Assembly: GCA_964500805.1 (NCBI GenBank)
Contig: CAZCQH010000021.1
Location: 1-64,000 of the forward strand
Origin: Ga0077555 sp964500805
GTDB lineage: Bacteria; Pseudomonadota; Alphaproteobacteria; Rhizobiales; Hyphomicrobiaceae
Direction of reading: 5' to 3'
Length of the DNA stretch: 64,000 bases
The notes under the pieces are model-generated. The model saw only the letters and a program-made list of their open reading frames with translations. It was not told the DNA's origin and did no database searches. This document shows, piece by piece, positions 53,836 through 62,153 of this stretch. Within the stretch, counting starts at the first letter, position 1, and each line of letters opens with the position of its first letter. Made by a program: the position numbers and the translations under genes.

Positions 53836-56800
53836 ATGATTGCTGGCTGGACAGTCGCGATTTTGGGTTTCGGCTATCTCGGAGCGCTGTTCGCGCTGGC
53901 ATGGATTGGCGATCGCACTTTCCGGACGCGCGAGGCGTCCGGTGTGCGTCCGCTCATTTATGCGCTTTCCCTCGCTGTCTATTGCACGTCTTGGACATTC
54001 TTCGGCAGCGTCGGCCTTGCCGTTTCTACCGGCTACGATTTCCTGCCTGTCTATCTAGGCCCAATCCTGATGTTCACGCTCGGCGCGCCGCTGATCGTGC
54101 GAATCGTTCGGCTCGCAAAGAGCCAGAACATCACCTCGGTCGCAGATTTCCTGGCGGCACGCTACGGCAAGAGCCCGGTGATCGCCGCGCTCACTACGGG
54201 CGTCGTGATTGCCGGAACGCTCCCCTACATGGCCCTGCAGCTGAAGGCCATCGCGGTCTCGGTCGAAACCATGCTTGGTCCGGCACCGCTCCTGGGTCTC
54301 GACCCGCGTGTCATCGATCCAGCGCTGGTGATTGCCTTGATGCTCGCGACGTTCGCGGTTCTGTTCGGCACCCGGCACATCGATGCAACAGAGCATCAGG
54401 ACGGCCTCATGCTCGCGATTGCGGCCGAGTCGCTGATCAAGCTTGCCGCCTTCCTCATCATTGGCGTGTTCGCGTTGTTCTATCTGCTCGGCGGTCCGGC
54501 GGCGATGATCGAGCGGATCCGAGCGAGCAAGGACCTGGTAGGTCTATTCGGTAGTGGGTTCAACGGCGGCCTCTGGTTGACAGTGACGTTCCTGAGCCTC
54601 GTTTGCATCGTGCTGCTGCCTCGGCAGTTCCATGTGACGGTGGTCGAGAATCATTCGGAACACGAGATCCGGCGCGCGAGGTGGCTGTTTCCGCTCTATC
54701 TCGTTGCAATCAATCTGTTCGTGGTGCCGATCGCGGTCGCAGGATTGCTTCTGATCGCGCCAGGAACCGTGCCGGCCGACATGTTCGTGCTCGGACTGCC
54801 ACTGCAGAACGGTGCGTGGACGATCGCGCTCATCGCTTTTATCGGCGGCATCTCGGCCGCAACTGCCATGGCGATCGTCGATGGAATCGCTTTGGCGGTG
54901 ATGATTTCGAACAGCTTTGTCGTGCCGTGGCTTCTGCGGCGCGGCCGCGTCGGTGACGGCCCGGGCGCGGACCTCGCCGGTCTCCTGCTGACGCTCAGGC
55001 GCGTGGTGATTTTCGCGATCCTCTTGCTCGCCTACCTCGTATACAACGCGTTGGGGGAGGTGCATGCACTGGCCCAGATCGGCTTGATCTCGTTCGCATG
55101 CATTGCGCAGCTTGCGCCTCCGTTCTTTGGTGGGCTCGTCTGGAAGCGGGCGACGGCGCGGGGAGCCGTCGCCGGAATTGTCGCAGGCTTTGCTGTCTGG
55201 ACCTATACACTCATGCTGCCATGGATCGCCAAGGCTGGATGGCTGCCGACAAGTTTCATCCAGGACGGTCCGCTCGGCATTGCACTTCTGAAGCCACAAG
55301 CGCTGCTGTTCCTCCAGTTCGATCCGCTGACGCACGGCGTGCTCTGGAGCATGCTCGCCAACGTGCTGGCATACGTGTTCGTGTCTCTGTTGCGGAACCC
55401 CGAGCCGATCGAGCGGCTGCAAGCGCAATTGTTCGTGCTGGATGATGCCCCGCGCCCGGCCGCAGCGCCGGCATTTCGGCTTTGGCGCACATCATTGACT
55501 GCCGGCGATCTGCAGCAGACGGTGGCGCGCTATCTCGGAGCCGATCGCACGCAAAGGTCGTTCGATGAATTCTATAGCAGCCGCGGGAACCGGCTCAGCA
55601 CCGACGCTGAAGCCGATGTTGCGACGCTGCAGTTTACGGAGCGGCTGTTGTCGAGTGCCATCGGTGCGGCGTCGGCGCGCCTGGTGCTTGCGCTGCTTTT
55701 GAAGCGAGGCAATGTCTCGAGCCAGTCCGCGTTGCGCCTGCTTGACGACGCATCCGAGGCAATCCAGTACAACCGCGATCTGCTGCAGTCGGCGCTCGAC
55801 CAGGTGCGCCACGGGCTCACTGTCTTCGACAAGGACATGCAGCTCATTTGCTGGAACCGCCAGTTTCGCGAGCTGATGAACCTGCCGCCGGAAATCGGGC
55901 GGGTCGGCGTGCCGCTGGTGAAAATGCTGCGGCACGCGGCTGAGCGTGGCGACTTTGGCCCCGGTGACCCCGACGCGCTGGCGGCCGAGCATTACACCAA
56001 GCTCGCCGTGACGCGCGAGACGTTCCGGCATCACATTGCCGAATCCGGCCGCATCATCGAGATCCGCACCTCTCCGATGCCGCAAGGCGGCATTGTGACA
56101 ACCTATTCCGATATCACGGGCCGCGTGGCCGCATCGGAGGCGCTGGCCAAAGCCAACGAGACGCTGGAGCGGCGCGTTGTGGAGCGTACGGCCGAGCTGG
56201 CTGTCGCCAAAGCCAAGGCGGACGAAGCCAATCTCGACAAGACGCGGTTCCTGGCGGCGGCGAGCCATGACATTCTGCAGCCGCTCAATGCGGCACGGCT
56301 CTACGCAACGAGCCTCGCTGAGAGGCCGGCCGACGCCGGTGCCGCACGGCTCGCGCGCAACATCGACATGTCGCTCGAGGCGGTGGAGGACATCCTGGGA
56401 GCGCTGCTCGACATGTCGCGGCTCGATTCCGGACATATGGCGCCCGAGATCCAGGACATTGCTCTCGACGAGATCATGGTGCAGCTCAGGGTCGAGTTCG
56501 AGCCGCAGGCCCGTGCCAAGGGACTGCAGCTGAAGATCGTGCCGACGACGCTCTGGGTGCGTTCCGACCGGCGCCTGTTGCGGCGCATGCTGCAGAATCT
56601 CGTTTCCAATGCCGTGAAGTACACGCGAAGCGGACGTGTCCTGGTGGGCTTCAGGCGCCGTGGCGATCGCGTCATCGCGCAGGTGATCGATACAGGGCCG
56701 GGCATTCCGGCATCCCAGCAGGCGCTGATCTTCAAGGAGTTCCATCGTCTCGACGCGACGGCGGCGGACGTGAAGGGACTGGGGCTCGGGCTTTCGATCG

Positions 56801-57333
56801 TCGAGCGCATCGGTCGCGTGCTCGATGCCAAGGTCAGCGTGTCGTCCGAGCTCGGCAGAGGCACGATGTTCGCAATCGACTTCGCCCGGGGAACACCGAA
56901 GCCGCGGGGCAGCGTGGCTCCGATCCTGGCGCCGATCGGCATCGATCTCAAAGGCCGAACGGTGCTCTGTATCGACAACGAGCGGGCAGTTCTCGACAGC
57001 ATGACCACGCTGCTCGAGGGCTGGGGCTGCCACGTGATCGCGGTCGAGACAACCGAGGCTGCCGTGGACGCGGCGCGGCGTGCCGGCCATCTGGATATCA
57101 TTCTCGCCGATTATCACTTGACGATTGGGACCGGTCTCGATGCGATTGCCGCCATCAGGGCAGCGACGGGGATCGACGCGCCGGTGATCGTGGTGACCGC
57201 CGATCACTCGGCCGAGGTGCAGCAGGCAGTTCAGGCCGCGGGTTGCGGCCTCCTGCGCAAACCGCTGAAGGCGGCGGCGCTGAGGGCGTTGTTCGGGCAG
57301 TACCTGCTGCGGCGCTCGGCGGCGGCGGAATAG
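53836..57333 (+). CDS. hybrid sensor kinase with sodium:solute-symporter domain (CrbS-like)
   Basis: A 1165-residue membrane protein. Residues ~1-480 form a sodium:solute symporter-like domain with ~13 helices (FGSVGLAVSTGYDFLPVYLGP; VLFGTRHIDATEHQDGLM; LPRQFHVTVVENHSEHEIRRARW). A linker, PAS domain (~640-770), HisKA with His in AAASHDILQPLNAARLY and HATPase with GLGLGLSIVERI follow. A C-terminal receiver (~1030-1155) has the phospho-acceptor Asp in IILADYHLTIG. This layout matches the CrbS/CbrA/MxtR kinases that control acetate or carbon-source use. The cognate LuxR-type regulator lies convergently 627 bp away. The ligand or transport activity is unproven. Confidence 0.92.
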   Translation: MIAGWTVAILGFGYLGALFALAWIGDRTFRTREASGVRPLIYALSLAVYCTSWTFFGSVGLAVSTGYDFLPVYLGPILMFTLGAPLIVRIVRLAKSQNITSVADFLAARYGKSPVIAALTTGVVIAGTLPYMALQLKAIAVSVETMLGPAPLLGLDPRVIDPALVIALMLATFAVLFGTRHIDATEHQDGLMLAIAAESLIKLAAFLIIGVFALFYLLGGPAAMIERIRASKDLVGLFGSGFNGGLWLTVTFLSLVCIVLLPRQFHVTVVENHSEHEIRRARWLFPLYLVAINLFVVPIAVAGLLLIAPGTVPADMFVLGLPLQNGAWTIALIAFIGGISAATAMAIVDGIALAVMISNSFVVPWLLRRGRVGDGPGADLAGLLLTLRRVVIFAILLLAYLVYNALGEVHALAQIGLISFACIAQLAPPFFGGLVWKRATARGAVAGIVAGFAVWTYTLMLPWIAKAGWLPTSFIQDGPLGIALLKPQALLFLQFDPLTHGVLWSMLANVLAYVFVSLLRNPEPIERLQAQLFVLDDAPRPAAAPAFRLWRTSLTAGDLQQTVARYLGADRTQRSFDEFYSSRGNRLSTDAEADVATLQFTERLLSSAIGAASARLVLALLLKRGNVSSQSALRLLDDASEAIQYNRDLLQSALDQVRHGLTVFDKDMQLICWNRQFRELMNLPPEIGRVGVPLVKMLRHAAERGDFGPGDPDALAAEHYTKLAVTRETFRHHIAESGRIIEIRTSPMPQGGIVTTYSDITGRVAASEALAKANETLERRVVERTAELAVAKAKADEANLDKTRFLAAASHDILQPLNAARLYATSLAERPADAGAARLARNIDMSLEAVEDILGALLDMSRLDSGHMAPEIQDIALDEIMVQLRVEFEPQARAKGLQLKIVPTTLWVRSDRRLLRRMLQNLVSNAVKYTRSGRVLVGFRRRGDRVIAQVIDTGPGIPASQQALIFKEFHRLDATAADVKGLGLGLSIVERIGRVLDAKVSVSSELGRGTMFAIDFARGTPKPRGSVAPILAPIGIDLKGRTVLCIDNERAVLDSMTTLLEGWGCHVIAVETTEAAVDAARRAGHLDIILADYHLTIGTGLDAIAAIRAATGIDAPVIVVTADHSAEVQQAVQAAGCGLLRKPLKAAALRALFGQYLLRRSAAAE

Positions 57334-57679
57334 GGCTGGACGGATGGGTTGATGGATGCGGGCCGGGTGGTCTGCAGGCGTTGAGCTTGGCACGGTCGGA
57401 AAAACCAGCAGCGCGAGAAGAACGAAGCAAACGAGCAACACAACACAAACACCTCAGTCAATTGAAACGGGAGAATAGCATGCCGGGTGAGGTGGCGCAA
57501 GCGAAAATGTGAAAATATGAAATTAGTTCAAATGGTTATGGGTGCCTCTGGGGCGTTCTGAATTGTACCATGACGCTTGTGGGTGGGGATAAGTTGCGAA
57601 ATCAAATTTCACGTGATTGCGGGAGAGGGTTAATCGCGCCGAGGATTGAAGACGGCCAAAATAGATAAAATTGTAAATA

Positions 57680-57695
57680 TGTTTCACGTGAAACA
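57680..57695. other. parS: parS centromere-like site (perfect 16-bp palindrome)
   Basis: TGTTTCACGTGAAACA again matches the canonical ParB site exactly. About 30 bp of shared sequence surrounds this site and the one at 16914 (AATAGATA..ATTGTAAATA before, TTGTCCGGG after), more than ParB needs. The two sites are 40.77 kb apart. Confidence 0.88.
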
Positions 57696-57918
57696 TTGTC
57701 CGGGTCCGGAATGGTCAGAAATAATCGTGAAGCCATTTCAGCGCCTCTCGAGAGCGACGCCCGTACTGCGAATTGCCTCGCTTGAAGCGAAGCTCGGCGA
57801 GGGCTCCGCCGATCCCCCATTACGGCTTCATGTGTCGCGGAGCGGCGATGACGCGGAGCTCACCTCTGATGTGTGTGCTCAACAAGCCTTACGGTTCGCG
57901 AGGGCTGGCGGCTTGCAT

Positions 57919-57934
57919 TGTTCCACGTGAAACG
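57919..57934. other. near-consensus parS site
   Basis: TGTTCCACGTGAAACG differs from the canonical parS at two positions (5 and 16). It lies 239 bp from the perfect site at 57680, completing a two-site cluster like that at 16914/16979. Confidence 0.65.
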
Positions 57935-57960
57935 CCATCGAGCGGCGCAGGGCGGCTCAC

Positions 57961-58623
57961 TCAAGCCCGGTCCTTCTGCCAGTCGATGCCGCTGACCTTC
58001 TTGAAGGCGTTGGTGGCCTGCGTGCGGTTGTCGACGTCGAGCTTCTTCAGGATCTCGGACACGTGAGCCTTGATCGTGGCCTCCTTGACGCCGAAGCGAT
58101 GCGCAATGAGCTTGTTCGATACGCCCTCCTCGTCGAGCATCATGAGGACGCGGATCTGCTGGGGTGTCAGCGTCGCGATGCGGGCGATGAGCGTGCGGGT
58201 TTCCTTGTCGTCATCTGGCGCCGCCTCGAAACCGGGAGGTGTCCACAGATCGCCCGCCAGCACGGCTTTGACAGCGTCGCGGATCATGGCGTCGGGCGTC
58301 GATTTCGGGATGTAACCTGCGGCTCCGCACTCCATGCAGCGGCGAATGGTGACCGGGTCCTCGGTTGCGGAGACGACGACGACGGGGAGGCTCGCGTGCT
58401 CGGCGCGCAGATAGAGGAGGCCGGACAGGCCCTGTACGTCCGGCATTGCAAGATCGAGCAGAACGAGATCAGTGTCAGTTTCAGTCTCGAGCAGCTGGGT
58501 CAGCTCATCGAGCGAGCCGGCGGCAAGGATACGGGCCGCAGGCAGCGCCTTCTGCACTGCACCACTCAACGCATCCCGGAACAAGGGATGGTCGTCGACA
58601 ATGATGATGCGCAGGGTGGTCAT
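57961..58623 (-). CDS. NarL/LuxR-type response regulator (CrbR-like)
   Basis: A 220-residue response regulator. The receiver domain has acidic residues in IIIVDDHPLFRD, phospho-acceptor Asp in LVLLDLAMPDVQG, switch in VVVVSAT and Lys in YIPKSTPD. The LuxR helix-turn-helix is LTPQQIRVLMMLDEEGVSNKLIAHRFGVKEATIKAHVSEILKKL. It resembles CrbR/ErdR/AgmR-type regulators of acetate or alcohol metabolism. Pairing with the nearby hybrid kinase follows known CrbS/CrbR pairs, but here the genes are tail to tail with a parS cluster between them. Confidence 0.92.
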   Translation of the reverse strand: MTTLRIIIVDDHPLFRDALSGAVQKALPAARILAAGSLDELTQLLETETDTDLVLLDLAMPDVQGLSGLLYLRAEHASLPVVVVSATEDPVTIRRCMECGAAGYIPKSTPDAMIRDAVKAVLAGDLWTPPGFEAAPDDDKETRTLIARIATLTPQQIRVLMMLDEEGVSNKLIAHRFGVKEATIKAHVSEILKKLDVDNRTQATNAFKKVSGIDWQKDRA

Positions 58624-58735
58624 AGGCCGACATGCAACAGGCTGGAATGGGAAATGTAAAGGATATCGGCCGGCATAGCTATTCGCCAGATGCGCCTACC
58701 GACAGACCCGCTCGGCAGCAGGAGGCCAACGGCCA

Positions 58736-59608
58736 TTATCGGGCATGGCGCCAAGCGCGAAGGATGCGGCTCAGGGGGTCGGGAGCGGCCGGCGCCTTGG
58801 CGAGGTTGGCGGCGAGCCGGCGGTAGCTCTCGCCAGCAGCCTGATGATAGCCGCCGTCGACGCCCATGTCAGCGAGTCCCCGGGCGAGGTCATCCATCTC
58901 GATGGCCCAGCGGAGGGCTTTCTCGTCGAGTTCCGGGGCGGCATTGCGCACCGAGGTGAGGAGACCTGGGCGCACCGAATCGAGCTCGCCCGTGACGCGG
59001 TCGAGCAGCCCCACCTCCTCGGCCGCCGAGAGAATATTGGCGAGCAGAGCCACCGCTCCTTTGTTGGCGGCGGAGAACAGCACCTTCATCTCGGTGGCCT
59101 GGCTCAGGCTGTCGCCGAGGCGAATGACTGGCATGCGCTCGCTTTGGAGCGGCGCGAGTGTCGCAGAGCTCGGGCCCGATACGTAGAGCCGCGTTTTCAT
59201 CTTGCCGCCGGGCGGCGGACCGATGATGCCGCCATCAGAGTAGACGGCACCGGCCGCCTCGATGCACCGTGCGATGCGCAGCGTCTTCGATGGCGTGATG
59301 GAGTTGCACTCGACGAAGTGCAACGGCGTGTTGCGGCCCTTGTGTGCGGCGGCAACCGCCTCGCCGAGTGGCTCGGCTTGGTCGGCCGGCACGATGGAAA
59401 GGAACGTGTCGCACTGCTGGATCACGTCGGCGAGCGAGGGCAGAAGTCGCACGCCGGCTTTTTCGGCGCGGTGGCGGGTTTTTTCCGACCGGCCGGCGAG
59501 CGTGGAGACGACCGTGAAGCCGCTGCCCTTCAAGTCGGCAGCGATACCGGAGCCCATCGAGCCAAGCCCCAGGACACCAATCACCGATGGTTTCGCGACG
59601 GCGGGCAT
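58736..59608 (-). CDS. NAD(P)-dependent 3-hydroxyacid-type dehydrogenase with DUF1932 C-terminus
   Basis: A 290-residue oxidoreductase of the beta-hydroxyacid dehydrogenase superfamily. The Rossmann motif is GVLGLGSMGSGIAADL at residues ~11-26, followed by the DTFLSIVPADQA and FVECNSITPSKT segments. The catalytic region differs from classical 3-hydroxyisobutyrate dehydrogenase (YSDGGIIGPPPGG instead of the usual DAPVSGG). The C-terminal half, with EMKVLFSAANKGAVALLANILSAAEE, matches the DUF1932 type. The substrate is unknown. It is separated from modC by 102 bp. Confidence 0.88.
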   Translation of the reverse strand: MPAVAKPSVIGVLGLGSMGSGIAADLKGSGFTVVSTLAGRSEKTRHRAEKAGVRLLPSLADVIQQCDTFLSIVPADQAEPLGEAVAAAHKGRNTPLHFVECNSITPSKTLRIARCIEAAGAVYSDGGIIGPPPGGKMKTRLYVSGPSSATLAPLQSERMPVIRLGDSLSQATEMKVLFSAANKGAVALLANILSAAEEVGLLDRVTGELDSVRPGLLTSVRNAAPELDEKALRWAIEMDDLARGLADMGVDGGYHQAAGESYRRLAANLAKAPAAPDPLSRILRAWRHAR

Positions 59609-59710
59609 GCGGGATCTCCTCTGCGGTTTGCGGCAACGCTAGCGCGTTCGTCGGGGCGGTGGAAGGCGCTGTTGGTGTTGCTGTCAGACCAAACTGTGAG
59701 CCACCCACGT

Positions 59711-60841
59711 TCACAGCTGCATCAGGTGAATATCGCTGGCCAATAGCGAGACCGTGACCTCCACGCCGGCGCTGAGCTCATTGCGGCGCGCAGCGTGCGT
59801 CGGCAGGCGGAAATTGAGCGCGTGCCCTTGGCTTCCATCGAGGCGGACGGTGACCGCGGTTTGCTCGCCAAGCGTCGACAGCGTGGTGATCGTGCCGGAG
59901 AGCGGGTTCTCGCGCTCACCCTGCGAGGGTCGCCCGCGCCGATGCAGCACGATCGACTCCGATGGGATCATCCAGTCGACCTGGTCGCCGGCCTTGAACG
60001 GCCCGGTCTGCGCAACCTCGAGCGTAACGTCGCCGAACGCGATACGGCCGTGCACTCCGGCATCGGCCATTGCCGGCGTGATCAGCTCGGCAGCGAACAC
60101 GTTGCTCTGGCCGACGAGGTGCGCAGTCTCGCGTGTCGCGGGGCGCAGCCGCACATCGTCTGGTGAGCCGGTCTGCAGCACATGGCCCCGATGCAGAACG
60201 ACGATGCGGTCGGCAAGCGCCATTGCCTCATCGAGATCATGGGTAACGAGAACGATCGGGATCTTCACGGTATCGCGCAGGTTGACGAGCTCTCGCTTCA
60301 GCCGTTCGCGGGTCATCTGATCGACGGCGGAGAAGGGCTCATCGAGCAGCAGCACGGCCGGGTCGCGGGCCAGTGCACGGGCGAGCGCAACGCGCTGGCG
60401 CTGGCCGCCGGAGAGCTGATCCGGACGGCGGCCTCCGAGGCCATCGAGGTTGACGGCTTTCAACAACTCGGCGGCACGCGTGCTGCGGGTCGCGTGGTCA
60501 AGGGCGCCGAGGGGAAGCGCGACGTTCTCCAGTGCCGTTAGATGCGGCAGCAGCGCGTAGTCCTGGAAGACGAAGCCTGCGCGGCGCTGCTGCGGCGACC
60601 GGGAGTGCGCGGTGCTGCGCGACACCTCGGAGACAGCAAACCACACCTCACCGCCGCACGTAATCTTGCCGCCCTCCACATCGGCGAGGCCCGCGATAGC
60701 TCGCAGCACGGTCGTCTTGCCGCCGCCCGAGGGCCCGACCAAAGCGAGCAGCTCGCCGTTGGCGCACGTGAAATCGACGGCCAACGGGATCGGCAGCACG
60801 CGGTTGGCGATCGAATTACGCAGCCTTACTTCGAGGCTCAA
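59711..60841 (-). CDS. modC: molybdate ABC transporter ATP-binding protein
   Basis: A 376-residue ABC ATPase that drives molybdate import. Walker A is GPSGGGKTT (~36-44), the Q loop lies in FQDYALLPHL, the signature is LSGGQRQRVALARAL, Walker B is AVLLLDEPFSAVD and the switch His is in VLVTHDLDEA. The C-terminal ~80 residues (~295-370) form a TOBE/MOP-like oxyanion domain. Its ATG overlaps the modB stop by 4 bp (ATGA), showing tight coupling. It is the last gene of the mod operon. Confidence 0.95.
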   Translation of the reverse strand: MSLEVRLRNSIANRVLPIPLAVDFTCANGELLALVGPSGGGKTTVLRAIAGLADVEGGKITCGGEVWFAVSEVSRSTAHSRSPQQRRAGFVFQDYALLPHLTALENVALPLGALDHATRSTRAAELLKAVNLDGLGGRRPDQLSGGQRQRVALARALARDPAVLLLDEPFSAVDQMTRERLKRELVNLRDTVKIPIVLVTHDLDEAMALADRIVVLHRGHVLQTGSPDDVRLRPATRETAHLVGQSNVFAAELITPAMADAGVHGRIAFGDVTLEVAQTGPFKAGDQVDWMIPSESIVLHRRGRPSQGERENPLSGTITTLSTLGEQTAVTVRLDGSQGHALNFRLPTHAARRNELSAGVEVTVSLLASDIHLMQL

Positions 60842-61521
60842 CGGCCCACTCCCTCACGCGTGCGCGCGCCGACAGGACGGGCGGACAGATGCACGATGGC
60901 AATGGCAGCAAACGAGATCGCAAGCAGCAGCGCTGCCATGGCCGCCGCATCTGCGTTCTTCAGCGCCTGCATGCGGTCGTAGATGGCGATAGAAAGCGTC
61001 TGTGTTTCACCGGGAATGCTGCCGCCCACCATCAAGATGACGCCGAACTCCCCGAGTGTGTGCGCGAAGACGAGCGCCAGCGCCGACACGATACCGGGCC
61101 ACGCCAGTGGCAGCTCCACGCGGCGGAACGTGTCGAAGCGCGATAGGCCGGACACCCAGGCGGCCTCGCGGTAGGCTTCGGGTATCGCTTCGAAAGCGCG
61201 CTGCATCGGCTGAATCGCAAACGGCAGATTGGCAATCAGGGAGGCGAGCAGGATGCCCGGGAACGTGAAGATCAGCGGCTGGCCGGCGACCCAGGCGAGC
61301 AACCGGCCGAGCGCGCTCGAGGGCGAGAATCCGACCAGCAGGTAGTAGCCGAGCACGGTCGGAGGCAGCACAAGCGGCAGCATCAACAGCGCTTCGATCA
61401 CCGCCTTGCCGCGGACGTGCGACCAGGCGAGCCAGCGCGCGAGTGCGAGGCCAAGCGGAACAAGCAGCGCGCACGTCCAGAACGCGAGCGTTAGCGAAAG
61501 GGCGAAGGCTGTCCAATCCAC
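60838..61521 (-). CDS. modB: molybdate ABC transporter permease
   Basis: A ~227-residue inner-membrane permease with about five helices and the ABC-permease EAA loop, EAAWVSGLSRFDTFRRVELPLAWPGI. LPPTVLGYYLLVG and LGEFGVILMVGGSIPGETQT are ModB-specific segments. GTG 61521 (MDWTAFALSLTLAFWT) fits the family N-terminus; an ATG at 61566 would add 15 residues with a poor ribosome-binding site. It lies 64 bp after the SRPBCC gene. Confidence 0.95.
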   Translation of the reverse strand: MDWTAFALSLTLAFWTCALLVPLGLALARWLAWSHVRGKAVIEALLMLPLVLPPTVLGYYLLVGFSPSSALGRLLAWVAGQPLIFTFPGILLASLIANLPFAIQPMQRAFEAIPEAYREAAWVSGLSRFDTFRRVELPLAWPGIVSALALVFAHTLGEFGVILMVGGSIPGETQTLSIAIYDRMQALKNADAAAMAALLLAISFAAIAIVHLSARPVGARTREGVGR

Positions 61522-61585
61522 GTTGAATTCTTTCTGACCGGAGGGTGCCGGGTAGGAGCGCGACATCCCGGAACGAAATTGCCGC

Positions 61586-62131
61586 TCACGACTTCTCCGC
61601 GATCTTTGCGAGATTGGCGAGGCCTTCTTCGAAGTCGCGGCCCATCATCTTGTCGCAATTGATGAACAGCGCCATGACTTTTCCGAGCAATGGTTGCTTC
61701 CCGTGCATTGCCCAGGTGACGTCGGTTGCGGCACCCTTCGGCTCGAGCGTGAACTCGACTGTGTTGTCGACTTTGAACGGCTTCACCATCGCGAGGCGGA
61801 GCGTCACGGTCGAGTTGGGGCGTGACTCGATAACCTCGATGTGTCCGCTGCCGGACTTGCTGCCGGCAAAGTGGAAGGTTGCGCCCTCGCCGCGCTCGGG
61901 GCCGCTGTAGCGGGCCGTGCCGCTGGTCTCCCGCAACGCGTAGGGATTCCAGCTATTCATCTGCCGGAGATTGTCGATAAGCGGGAACAGCTTTTCGGGC
62001 GCCGAGGAGATCGTGCGCGTGCGAGCCGTGCGGAACGTGTCTGGCCGACGCGAGGCGGTGAGCAGAATGATGCTGACGAGAAGCACGAGGACGAAGAAAA
62101 CATACATGAGAACGTGCAGAACGATTTCCAT
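61586..62131 (-). CDS. membrane-anchored SRPBCC (START-like) domain protein within the mod operon
   Basis: A 181-residue protein with one N-terminal transmembrane helix (~7-28, VLMYVFFVLVLLVSIILL) followed by a polyketide-cyclase/SRPBCC fold: RTISSAPEKLFPLIDNLRQMNSWNPY, GEGATFHFAG, SGHIEVIESRPNSTVTLRLAM and the C-terminal helix FEEGLANLAKIAEKS. SRPBCC folds bind hydrophobic ligands. Its position between modA (22 bp upstream) and modB (64 bp downstream) means co-transcription with the molybdate transporter. The role there is unknown. ATG 62131 is favoured; an upstream ATG adds a poorly conserved leader. Confidence 0.8.
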   Translation of the reverse strand: MEIVLHVLMYVFFVLVLLVSIILLTASRRPDTFRTARTRTISSAPEKLFPLIDNLRQMNSWNPYALRETSGTARYSGPERGEGATFHFAGSKSGSGHIEVIESRPNSTVTLRLAMVKPFKVDNTVEFTLEPKGAATDVTWAMHGKQPLLGKVMALFINCDKMMGRDFEEGLANLAKIAEKS

Positions 62132-62153
62132 CGGGGCCGCGTGGTTGGGTTGA

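Larger units (their letters stand above)
57334..57960. other. long intergenic region carrying the second parS cluster
   Basis: 627 bp between the convergent CrbS-like and CrbR-like genes. The part at about 57505-57545 is markedly A/T-rich for this genome. TGGGGATAA (about 57585-57593, complement TTATCCCCA) is one mismatch from a DnaA box. The perfect parS site at 57680 and a second copy at 57919 lie further on. A weak parS-like TTTCACGTGA is present near 57607. No gene was recognised. Confidence 0.6.

Noticed and set aside
55492..57441. 649-codon minus-strand frame opposite the CrbS-like kinase
   Set aside because: The plus strand encodes an intact multidomain kinase with all catalytic motifs; the minus frame has none.
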